From assembly GCA_964537035.1 (NCBI GenBank), contig CAZIAK010000006.1:62001-126000 (forward strand): a stretch of DNA of 64,000 nucleotides. The letters are read 5' to 3'. The notes below the pieces were generated by a model. That model had not been told where the DNA came from. It did no database searches and worked only from the letters and a program-made list of their open reading frames with translations. The position numbers were made by a program, and so were the translations under genes. This document shows, one piece after another, positions 18,086-25,699 of this stretch. How positions within the stretch are numbered: position 1 is the stretch's first letter; the number at the start of each line of letters is the position of its first letter. This stretch comes from CAZIAK01 sp964537035 (GTDB taxonomy: Bacteria; Planctomycetota; B15-G4).

Positions 18086-19266
18086 CCGAACGCGTGTACT
18101 TCGACCACAACGCCAGCCATCCCCTGAGGCCGGCGGCCCGGCGCGTTCTGCAGGACGCCCTCGACGGACAGATCCTCGGCAATCCATCAAGCGCGCATCT
18201 CGAGGGGCGGCGGGCGAGAACCCTGCTCGAAGAATCGCGCGAGCGGTTGGCCGGCGTGCTGGGCTGCAAGCGAGACCAGTTGATCTTCACTTCAGGGGGC
18301 AGTGAGTCCAACGGCCTGGCTCTTCGCGCAGTGAGCCACGCTGCGTGTGTCGCTAGCGGGGCCACAGAACATCCGTCCGTCTTGGCGGCACTTTCGCAGC
18401 GGCCTCACCACGTCGTGTTGCCCGCAGATCACAGGGGTCGGGTCAGCGTCGAGTCCATCGCGGACCTGGCTGACCGGGCGCAAACTGAATGCCGTGACCA
18501 GCCTGCGGTCGCAATGGTGAGCGTGGCTTGGGCCAATCATGAAACCGGACAGCTCCAAGATGTTGCGTCGCTGGTGACAGCCACACACGAGATGGGGGCC
18601 CTGTTTCATTCTGACGCATGCCAGGCCTTCGGGCGCGTGCCCGTCTCGGCGACAGCGGCCGCCGCCGACTTGCTGTCCGTCTCTGCACACAAGGTGGGCG
18701 GACCGCTGGGCATCGGCGCGCTGGTCTGTGGTGAAGCCGCTCGCCCACGTCCGGCAGTCGTGGGTGGGGGACAAGAAGACGGACTCCGTGCTGGCACGGA
18801 GTCGGCCGTGCTCGCCGCCGCCTTTGCTGCTGCAGCAGAACAGGCCTGCGAAGAACGGGAATCGCTTGTCGCTCGTTGGTCGGCGTGGAAGGAGCAACTG
18901 CGGTCACAGCTCAAGAGCATGGAACCAGACGCTGTCTTCCACTCAGCTACAGCCGACTGTCTGTCCAACACCCTTTGTGTTTCGTTCCCCGGCCGGCCCG
19001 GGCCAGCCATGGTGCAACGGCTCGACCTGGCAGGCGTCTCCGTCTCTCATGGTTCAGCGTGCTCTTCCGGTTCGCTCCAGCCCTCCGCCGTACTCACGGC
19101 CATCGGTGCCGGGCCAGAACTCGCCAGCTCGTCCGTGCGCATCAGCATGGGCCGGGACACGAACTCTGCCGACGTCGACAGCTTGCTTCGCGCGCTCGAT
19201 GAAGTGCTGCATTTGGTCCCCCCGCGCAACGAAAAAAGAAAAGCTGGGGCGGTCGACAAGCAGTAA
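18082..19266 (+). CDS. NifS/IscS-family cysteine desulfurase
   Basis: PLP enzyme that mobilises sulfur from L-cysteine as a protein persulfide. The PLP lysine is in SAHKVGGPLGIGAL, with the family segments YFDHNASHP, NPSSAHLEGR, FTSGGSESN and NHETGQLQ. The reactive Cys loop is GSACSSGS, followed by QPSAVLTAIG and SVRISMGRDT. The GTG start overlaps the bshA stop by 4 nt. Placement after three bacillithiol genes suggests it supplies or handles sulfur tied to that thiol, or Fe-S/tRNA thiolation; no IscU or MnmA gene is next to it. Its stop is 292 bases before dnaA. Confidence 0.92.
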   Translation: MTERVYFDHNASHPLRPAARRVLQDALDGQILGNPSSAHLEGRRARTLLEESRERLAGVLGCKRDQLIFTSGGSESNGLALRAVSHAACVASGATEHPSVLAALSQRPHHVVLPADHRGRVSVESIADLADRAQTECRDQPAVAMVSVAWANHETGQLQDVASLVTATHEMGALFHSDACQAFGRVPVSATAAAADLLSVSAHKVGGPLGIGALVCGEAARPRPAVVGGGQEDGLRAGTESAVLAAAFAAAAEQACEERESLVARWSAWKEQLRSQLKSMEPDAVFHSATADCLSNTLCVSFPGRPGPAMVQRLDLAGVSVSHGSACSSGSLQPSAVLTAIGAGPELASSSVRISMGRDTNSADVDSLLRALDEVLHLVPPRNEKRKAGAVDKQ

Positions 19267-19297
19267 CGAATGGTCCGATCTCGGTTTGCGTCAGCCG

Positions 19298-19306
19298 TTC
19301 TCCACA
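19298..19306 (+). promoter_or_regulatory. DnaA-box-like 9-mer upstream of dnaA
   Basis: TTCTCCACA differs from the E. coli DnaA box TTATCCACA at one base. It lies in the 292-base region between the desulfurase and dnaA. A second copy of the same 9-mer occurs inside the dnaA coding region at about 19669. Two near-matches are not enough to call an origin, but autoregulatory DnaA binding here is plausible. Confidence 0.35.
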
Positions 19307-19558
19307 GGACTCGTCAGTGACTGCGAGCGAGCCGTTGACAGCCTCTGGAAAACGGAGATAGTGGCGCCTCGCCGTTGGGCCAACGGGGCCATCGGCGTTT
19401 CACTCGGGGACGGGAACGACGCTTGCGTCGGCGGTCGCGGTTGTGGTCTGGATTTGCGTGATGGGCGCATGTCGGTGCGTTCCATCCGAAGTCGGAAGTG
19501 TGGGCTTCCGATGCCGGGCAGCTGTGGTCCGTACCGCCTCGATCACTCGGAGCGTCGC

Positions 19559-20968
19559 ATGAACCCAGCTGAGCTACCTGACGACCTACCTGCCTTCGAT
19601 GCCAGCGCTGACGACCTGGGCGACGCCCTGCGCGCTCGGCTCAGCAAGCGCAAGTATGACTTGTGGTTCTCCACACTACACACGGTGTCGGTCACTCCAG
19701 ACAAGGTGACCCTCGCCGTGGGCGACAAGTTCTTGTGCGAGTGGATCCAGAGCCATTACATGGAGGAGGTCGTCGCCTCGGTGCAAAAGGCCTACAAGAC
19801 CGAAGCGGAAGTGGCCATGACCATCGCCAGCGGTCCAGAGGCCCAGCCAGCCCCTGTAGCAGACATGTCCGCCACGGTTGAGTCGACGCCCGCGCCCGTG
19901 GTCGCCCCTGCCGCAGCGAACCATGATTTCTTCCAGAACAACTCGGACGTCTCCCTCCACGACAAGTACACCTTTGACAGCTTCGTCGTGGGGCCGAGCA
20001 ACCAGTTGGCACACGCCGCCGCCCGTGCCGTGGCCGAGGCGCCCGCTGGCTCGTACAACCCGCTCTTCCTTCATGGCGACGTGGGTCTCGGCAAGACCCA
20101 TCTGCTCCAGGCCATCTGCCACAAGGCGCTGCACTCGGGCAAGCCGCTCAAGGTGCGCTACCTGTCGAGCGAGACCTTCGTCAACGAGTTCATCGCCGCC
20201 ATCAGCCGCGGCGATCTGGACACGTTCCGCTACCGATACCGCAACGTCGATGTGCTCTTGATTGACGACATCCACATGCTGGCCCACAAGGAGCGGACCC
20301 AAGAAGAGTTCTTTCACACCTTCAATACGCTCTACAACAGCTCCAAGCAGATCGTCTTGTCGAGCGACTGTCCGCCCTCTGAGATCCCCACCCTGCGCGA
20401 CCGCTTGGTCAGCCGCTTCGAGTGGGGGCTCGTCACCGAGATCGGTTCCCCTCGATTTGAGACGCGCCTGGCCATCCTGCGCAGAAAGGCTCGCGAGCGG
20501 GACGTCGCCATCCCTGAAAAAGTGCTCACCTACCTGGCCGAGAACATCGACCGGAACATCCGCGAGCTCGAAGGTGCGGTCACGAAAGTGGTGGGCTACG
20601 CCAAGTTGATCTCCTGCGAGATCGACCTCGACCTGGCCCGTCAGGCGCTCGGCTTCGACCGTGAGCGATCACGGGGGCCTGTGACCGGCGTAGACCGCAT
20701 CTTTGATGAGGTGTGCAAGCATTTCGATGTGCGCCTTGCAGATCTGCGAGGGCGGCGGCGCACCCAATCTGTGGTCATCCCACGACAGGTCGCCATGTCC
20801 TTGCTGCGCAGCCACACCAACCTCTCGCTTGAAGAAGTTGGACAGCACCTTGGCGGCCGGGACCACTCCACCGTGCTCTACGCCGTGAGCAAGGTGAAGG
20901 ACCGCATGGCTGCCGACCCGGTTCTGGCGCAACGGGTCCGAGATCTCCAGCAGCGCTTGAAGCGATGA
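19559..20968 (+). CDS. dnaA: Chromosomal replication initiator DnaA
   Basis: AAA+ initiator that binds and opens oriC. Of normal length (469), with domain I near 15-85, a linker rich in Ala and Pro, domain III with Walker A GDVGLGKTH and Walker B LLIDDIHML, and domain IV with the DnaA-box signature GGRDHSTVLYAV. The ATG at 19559 has GGAG about six bases upstream; the frame is open a further 830 bases upstream but that part is a shadow of the desulfurase gene. Its TGA overlaps a 122-codon open frame that reaches dnaN. Confidence 0.97.
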   Translation: MNPAELPDDLPAFDASADDLGDALRARLSKRKYDLWFSTLHTVSVTPDKVTLAVGDKFLCEWIQSHYMEEVVASVQKAYKTEAEVAMTIASGPEAQPAPVADMSATVESTPAPVVAPAAANHDFFQNNSDVSLHDKYTFDSFVVGPSNQLAHAAARAVAEAPAGSYNPLFLHGDVGLGKTHLLQAICHKALHSGKPLKVRYLSSETFVNEFIAAISRGDLDTFRYRYRNVDVLLIDDIHMLAHKERTQEEFFHTFNTLYNSSKQIVLSSDCPPSEIPTLRDRLVSRFEWGLVTEIGSPRFETRLAILRRKARERDVAIPEKVLTYLAENIDRNIRELEGAVTKVVGYAKLISCEIDLDLARQALGFDRERSRGPVTGVDRIFDEVCKHFDVRLADLRGRRRTQSVVIPRQVAMSLLRSHTNLSLEEVGQHLGGRDHSTVLYAVSKVKDRMAADPVLAQRVRDLQQRLKR

Positions 20969-21333
20969 ATTCGAACACCTCTCTTGTGGACCTAGTGCGC
21001 CAGCCGGCCCATGACCCCAGCAGTGGGTTCGAAAGTCGCGATCGAATCGTGCATGAACTGTGCGTTGCTCGTGACAACACCGGGGACGCAATGGCGACAA
21101 GTCAGACCAGCTCTTCGATGCCTGGCCCCCGTGCGTGGAAGACACCCGGGCTGCGGGGCATACTGTGCATGAACCGGCAGACTCTCGGAGCGCCACAAGT
21201 CGTGTCTGGCAAACGCTCTTCGGCCGCACCGAGCGCCCTTCTCAACAATCCGAACGACACCATGAAGAAGAAGTCTTTTCTCTATAAGAAGAGAAGAACA
21301 ACAACAGCTCTGCACCATCGAGACAGCCCATGA
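20965..21333 (+). CDS. Unrecognised 122-codon open frame bridging dnaA and dnaN
   Basis: An open frame fills the whole dnaA-dnaN interval, starting with an ATGA overlap at the dnaA stop and ending with an ATGA overlap at the dnaN start. The predicted product is Ser-, Pro- and Arg-rich with a basic tail (MKKKSFLYKKRRTTTALHH from an internal ATG at 21262) and no known domain. Codon use is less GC-biased at third positions than in dnaA and dnaN. The interval may instead be an origin: 21262-21308 is AT- and purine-rich. Whether it is translated cannot be told from sequence. Confidence 0.35.
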   Translation: MNSNTSLVDLVRQPAHDPSSGFESRDRIVHELCVARDNTGDAMATSQTSSSMPGPRAWKTPGLRGILCMNRQTLGAPQVVSGKRSSAAPSALLNNPNDTMKKKSFLYKKRRTTTALHHRDSP

Positions 21334-22430
21334 ACCTTGTCACGCCCAGGGAGCCCTTTCTCCAGCAGCTTCAGTTCGCCACATCGGTGTGCCCTTCTCG
21401 GAGCCCCCGGCCCATCTTGTCTGACGTGCTGATCAGCGTCGAAGGCCACAAGATCGAGATCCTGGCCACTGACGGCGATCTCTCGGTGAGATTGCACTGC
21501 GAAGACGAGGGCATCAGCGGCGAGGGCCGAGTCGCCCTGCCCGGAGCCACGCTTCTCTCAGCCGTGCGCTCGATGGACTCTGACGTCCTGCAGATCAACC
21601 AGGCAGGACAGGTCTTCGAGATCGTCGGGGACAAGGCCTTCTTCAAGCTCAACGGCGACGACCCCGACCTGTTTCCGTCGATCCCCACCATCGAGCCGAC
21701 CGCTGGCGTCGATGTCTCGCTCAGCGCGTTTGTCGACCTGTGCAACCGCACCACCTTCGCCGCTGCCAAGGAGATGGGCCGCTACGCATTCAACGGCGTG
21801 TTGCTCGAGGTCGACCTGAACGAGATCACGCTGGTGGCCACGGATGGTCGGCGGCTCTCTCTGGCCAAGCTGCCGTTGGAGACCGGTATCGCGGACCGCC
21901 GCTCGGCGGTGGTGCCGATCAAGGGCCTCGCTCAGCTCCAACGCCTGATGACCGACGAGGACCAGACGCTGCGCATCGAGCTCCGCGAGTCGATGGTGGC
22001 TCTGCTGCTTCCTCACGCAGAGGTCCAGGCCCAGCTGGTCCAGGGGGACTTCCCGGACTTCAGGGCAGTCGTCCCGGGCGAGGAGGATGTTCCTGGCATC
22101 GCCACGATCGGCAGGGACGAGCTGGCCACCGCGATTCAGCGGGCTCTGGTCACCGCGGGGGACGACGGACCCAAGGTCGAACTCAGCTTCAGCGGCGGCA
22201 ACCTCACCGTGGTCTCGAGCAAAGAGGGCATCGGTGAGTCACGAAGCGACATGGGCATCGACTATTCTGGCGAGACCGTGGTCATCCGCTTCAACCCGAA
22301 CTTCATCGGCGAGTTCTTGAAGACCATGCCTGAGAACCAGGTCACCTTCCGTTTCAAAGACCGTTCCTCCGCCGGGCTGTTCAAGGTCTCAGACGAGTCT
22401 GTTTACGTACTCATGCCAATAACGTCCTGA
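21330..22430 (+). CDS. dnaN: DNA polymerase III beta sliding clamp DnaN
   Basis: Ring-shaped processivity clamp of the replisome. The 366-residue length and three repeated clamp domains are typical; recognisable parts are PRPILSDVLI in domain I, FNGVLLEVDLNEITLVATDGRRLSLAKL in domain II and the C-terminal VTFRFKDRSSAGLFKVSDESVYVLMPI. The ATG has only a weak GAGA upstream, so translation may depend on coupling to the upstream open frame. The next gene starts 33 bases after the stop; recF, often found here, is absent. Confidence 0.96.
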   Translation: MNLVTPREPFLQQLQFATSVCPSRSPRPILSDVLISVEGHKIEILATDGDLSVRLHCEDEGISGEGRVALPGATLLSAVRSMDSDVLQINQAGQVFEIVGDKAFFKLNGDDPDLFPSIPTIEPTAGVDVSLSAFVDLCNRTTFAAAKEMGRYAFNGVLLEVDLNEITLVATDGRRLSLAKLPLETGIADRRSAVVPIKGLAQLQRLMTDEDQTLRIELRESMVALLLPHAEVQAQLVQGDFPDFRAVVPGEEDVPGIATIGRDELATAIQRALVTAGDDGPKVELSFSGGNLTVVSSKEGIGESRSDMGIDYSGETVVIRFNPNFIGEFLKTMPENQVTFRFKDRSSAGLFKVSDESVYVLMPITS

Positions 22431-22463
22431 TGGGCGCACCTTGATGGTTGACTGGCCCCTCCC

Positions 22464-22784
22464 GTGAGACGTTACCGCGGCGGCAAGCCCAAGAAGCTGG
22501 GAGACATCCTGGCTGGCCTGATGCAGAAAAAGGCCTACGCCAGAGGGCTGCAGAACGAGACCTTGGCCGAAGGTTGGCGGCAAGCCGCAGGAGATCGGCT
22601 GGCAAGTCGCTCACGGGTGGCCCAATTCAGGGACGGAGTGCTTACCATAGAGGTTTCGTCTGCCACTCAACGTTACGAGCTTGAGGCCTTCCAGGGCGCT
22701 CAGCTGCTCGGTCTGCTGCAGGCCGACAAGACCCTTCCTCTCGTCCGAAGCCTGACCTTTCGTGTCGGGAATTTCAGCACATGA
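22464..22784 (+). CDS. DUF721 (DciA-like) protein
   Basis: A 106-residue protein of the DUF721 family, whose best-known member DciA helps load the replicative helicase. Key parts are KKLGDILAGLMQKKAYARGL, the conserved W in ETLAEGWRQAAGDRLASRSRV, and LTIEVSSATQRYELEAFQGAQLLGLL. GTG start. It sits in the classic DUF721 spot between dnaN (in place of recF) and gyrB and overlaps the gyrB start by 4 nt. Confidence 0.88.
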   Translation: MRRYRGGKPKKLGDILAGLMQKKAYARGLQNETLAEGWRQAAGDRLASRSRVAQFRDGVLTIEVSSATQRYELEAFQGAQLLGLLQADKTLPLVRSLTFRVGNFST

Positions 22785-25174
22785 GCCAAACCTACGACTC
22801 GTCCTCGATTCAGGTTCTTGAAGGCCTCGAGGCCGTCCGCAAGCGCCCCGCGATGTACATCGGGGACACCTCGATCAGAGGCTTGCACCACTGCCTGTTC
22901 GAGGTGGTGGACAACTCTGTCGATGAAGCCCTGGGCGGGTTCTGCACCGAGATCTTCGTCACGGTCCATACCGATGGTTCGATCTCGGTGCTCGATGACG
23001 GGCGTGGTGTGCCGGTCGACATGCATCCCACCGAGGGCGTGCCTGCGGTCGAGGTGATTCTCTGCAAGCTCCACGCTGGCGGAAAGTTCGACAAGGGCAG
23101 CTACAAGGTGTCCGGGGGGCTTCATGGGGTGGGCGTCTCTTGCGTGAACGCCTTGGCAGAGACATTGACCATCGAGATCTTCCGCGATGGGGCGATCCAC
23201 GAGCAGAGCTTCGCACGCGGCGTCAAGACGACCGAGCTGACCAAGACTGGCGAGAGCAGCAAGCACGGCACGCGGCTGACCTTCAAGCCAGACGACCAGA
23301 TCTTCGAAGTCACTGAGTTCAACTTCGACATGATCAGCTCGCGGTTGCGCGAGATGGCCTTCTTGATGGGCCGCGCCGGGCTGACGATCCATGTCACCGA
23401 TGATCGTGACGGGCGCAGCGACAGCTACTGCTATCCCAATGGCCTCGACGACTTCATCAGCTTCATCAACGAAGCCAAGGAGCCGCTGCACAAAGAGATC
23501 GTCAGCATCGTTGCAGAGGTCGAGGATGCCCAGGGTTCGCCGGTCGCCATCGAGCTGGCGCTGCAATACAACAACAGCTACCGCGAAGATGTCTACGCCT
23601 TCGTCAACAACATCAACACGACAGAGGGCGGCACCCACCTCTCGGGTTTCCGCAGCGGCATGACCCGGGCGCTGAACAACTACGCCAAGCGCTCGAACCT
23701 GCTCAAGCCCAACGAGACGGCACCCTCTGGAGAAGACTTCCGCGAAGGTTTGGCGGCGGTGCTGAGCGTGAAGCTGGCCGACCCGCAGTTCGAGAGCCAG
23801 ACGAAGATCAAGCTGGGCAACAGAGAGATCGAGGGCCTCGTCTCGTCGGTTGTGACGGACAAGATCAACACCGTTCTCGAAGAGAATCCGACGATCGGCA
23901 AGGCCATCATCAACAAGGCCCTGCTGGCAGCGCGAGCCCGGGAGGCCGCACGCAAGCAGCGCGACCTGGTCCGCCGTAAGGGGGCTCTCGCCAGCGGCAA
24001 CCTGCCTGGCAAGCTGGCTGATTGTCAGAGCAAGAACCGCGACGAGACAGAGCTGTTCATTGTCGAGGGAGACTCTGCAGGCGGGACGGCCAAGGGCGCC
24101 CGCAATCGCATCAACCAGGCCATCTTGCCCTTGCGCGGAAAGATCCTGAACGTCGAGAAGGCTCGCCTCGACAAGATGCTGAACCACGAAGAGATCCAGG
24201 TGTTGATCTCTGCCCTGGGCGCGGGCTTCGGCACTGAAGAGTTCGACCTCCAGAAGCTGCGCTACGGCAAGATCATCATCATGACCGACGCAGATGTGGA
24301 TGGTTCGCACATCCGCACCTTGTTGCTTACGTTCTTCTATCGCCAGATGGCCGAGCTGGTGCGCGCAGGCCGGATCTACATCGCCGCGCCGCCTCTCTAC
24401 AAACTGCGCCGCAAGAAGAAGGAGCGCTACATCCTCGACGAGCGGGCCCTCGAGACGGCGCTGCTCGACATCGCGGTGGAGAGCGCGTCTGTTCAGTCAC
24501 TGGTCGAGAGCAAGGTGCAACTCGACGGAGAAGAGCTGGCCGACCTGGTGCGCCATCTGCAGCTGCTCGAGGGCTTTGAATCCACGGTGACCAACGGCCG
24601 GCAAGCCATGGCCATTGACGAATACTTCGCCCTGATGAAAGACGAGCAGCTGCCTAGCCACCAGGTGGTGATGGCCGATGATGCGCGACATTTCTTCTAT
24701 GACCACGAGTCCGTGACCGGTTTCTTGAGTGAGCTGACAGACGAGGCCCGCGAAGGTCACGATGTGATCGAGTACCGGGGTTCAGAGGCAGCGGCATCCG
24801 AGCTGAAGAACCTCGAGCGATTCGGGCTCTCCTTGGTCGACTACCTGGGGGCGGACGACGAGCCACGGTTCTCCGTACACGAGGGCGGCGACAAGTCAGC
24901 TGAAGCCCTGAGCCTCAAGGGAGTGCTGGCACGGCTGCAGGAGTTCGCCGAGAGCGGCGTGGATATCCAGCGCTACAAAGGTCTGGGTGAGATGAACGCC
25001 GAGCAGCTCTGGGACTCGACCATGGATCCCGAAACGCGCACCCTGCACCTGGTCGCTCTTGACGATGAGATCGAAGCCGACCACCTCTTCTCGGTGCTCA
25101 TGGGCCCCACGGTCGAACCTCGCCGACTGTTCATCGAGAAGCACGCGCTTGAGGTGAAGAACCTCGACGTCTGA
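22781..25174 (+). CDS. gyrB: DNA gyrase subunit B
   Basis: ATPase subunit of gyrase. The GHKL ATPase part shows VRKRPAMYIGDTS, EVVDNSVDEA, DDGRGVPVD and SGGLHGVGVSCVNAL; the TOPRIM part shows FIVEGDSAGG and DADVDGSHI; the C-terminus shows RYKGLGEMNAEQLW. The 797-residue length with the long stretch between TOPRIM and the tail matches the E. coli-type GyrB, not the shorter Gram-positive form. It is convergent with the tat gene, only 22 bases away. Confidence 0.97.
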   Translation: MSQTYDSSSIQVLEGLEAVRKRPAMYIGDTSIRGLHHCLFEVVDNSVDEALGGFCTEIFVTVHTDGSISVLDDGRGVPVDMHPTEGVPAVEVILCKLHAGGKFDKGSYKVSGGLHGVGVSCVNALAETLTIEIFRDGAIHEQSFARGVKTTELTKTGESSKHGTRLTFKPDDQIFEVTEFNFDMISSRLREMAFLMGRAGLTIHVTDDRDGRSDSYCYPNGLDDFISFINEAKEPLHKEIVSIVAEVEDAQGSPVAIELALQYNNSYREDVYAFVNNINTTEGGTHLSGFRSGMTRALNNYAKRSNLLKPNETAPSGEDFREGLAAVLSVKLADPQFESQTKIKLGNREIEGLVSSVVTDKINTVLEENPTIGKAIINKALLAARAREAARKQRDLVRRKGALASGNLPGKLADCQSKNRDETELFIVEGDSAGGTAKGARNRINQAILPLRGKILNVEKARLDKMLNHEEIQVLISALGAGFGTEEFDLQKLRYGKIIIMTDADVDGSHIRTLLLTFFYRQMAELVRAGRIYIAAPPLYKLRRKKKERYILDERALETALLDIAVESASVQSLVESKVQLDGEELADLVRHLQLLEGFESTVTNGRQAMAIDEYFALMKDEQLPSHQVVMADDARHFFYDHESVTGFLSELTDEAREGHDVIEYRGSEAAASELKNLERFGLSLVDYLGADDEPRFSVHEGGDKSAEALSLKGVLARLQEFAESGVDIQRYKGLGEMNAEQLWDSTMDPETRTLHLVALDDEIEADHLFSVLMGPTVEPRRLFIEKHALEVKNLDV

Positions 25175-25196
25175 CCTCTTGGTTCAACGGTCGTCG

Positions 25197-25689
25197 TCAG
25201 GCAGGTTTCTCGTCACCCGCATCGTCACTGGCGTTCGGCTCAACGGAGACTGGCTTGGTCGTGCTTGAGGCCTCTGAAGCTTCGAGACTTGCGGCCCCGC
25301 CTTCAGCCGGGCTCGNNNNNNNNNNNNNNNNNNNNNNNNNNNNNNNNNNNNNNNNNNNNNNNNNNNNNNNNNNNNNNNNNNNNNNNNNNNNNNNNNNNNN
25401 NNNNNNNNNNNNNNNCGCTACCTGGGGGTGAGTTGACAGGGCGCCAGTCGCTGACGGAGAACTTCTTCTCAAGCGGAGGCTGGTCGAGCTGAGGAGGACG
25501 CCTGAGCTTGTCCTCGAAGTCGGTGTTCTCCTTGAACTCCCGGGTGAGGTCGTTCGTCATGCCTCGCAGACGCCCGGCCAGACGTGCTGCCTTGCGCGCC
25601 ACATCAGGCAAGTCGCCACCGAACAACAGGACAGCAGCAGCGCCTAGCAGCAGGAGTTCGAGGGGACCGATGTTGAGGATGGCGAGCAC
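25197..25689 (-). CDS. Twin-arginine translocase TatA/TatB-like protein, interrupted by assembly gap
   Basis: The N-terminus (MLAILNIGPLELLLLGAAAVLLFGGDLPDVARKAARLAGRLRGM) has the single membrane helix, the FGG hinge and the amphipathic helix of TatA/TatB; an FGG at the hinge fits TatA-like proteins, and the long acidic tail fits TatB too. The frame runs into the 100-N gap after PVNSPPGS and reappears on the other side as a disordered tail ending ASDDAGDEKPA. The two sides are one frame apart across exactly 100 N, but that length is a placeholder. A real second gene in the gap cannot be excluded. Confidence 0.75.
25316..25415. other. Assembly gap of exactly 100 N
   Basis: A block of 100 undetermined bases joins two contigs inside the tat gene. 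The round number suggests a scaffolding placeholder, so the true distance is unknown. Confidence 0.99.
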
Positions 25690-25699
25690 GGCTTCGATT

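Noticed and set aside
19267..21329. Calling oriC in either gap flanking dnaA
   Set aside because: Only one 8-of-9 DnaA box lies in the gaps (a second is inside dnaA); no cluster of boxes is seen. GC skew would be needed.
22700..24310. 536-codon open frame on the minus strand
   Set aside because: It is fully antisense to gyrB, whose protein is unmistakable; long antisense frames are common in GC-rich genes.
25197..25689. True frameshift in the tat gene
   Set aside because: The frame change occurs across 100 placeholder N, so it cannot be judged.
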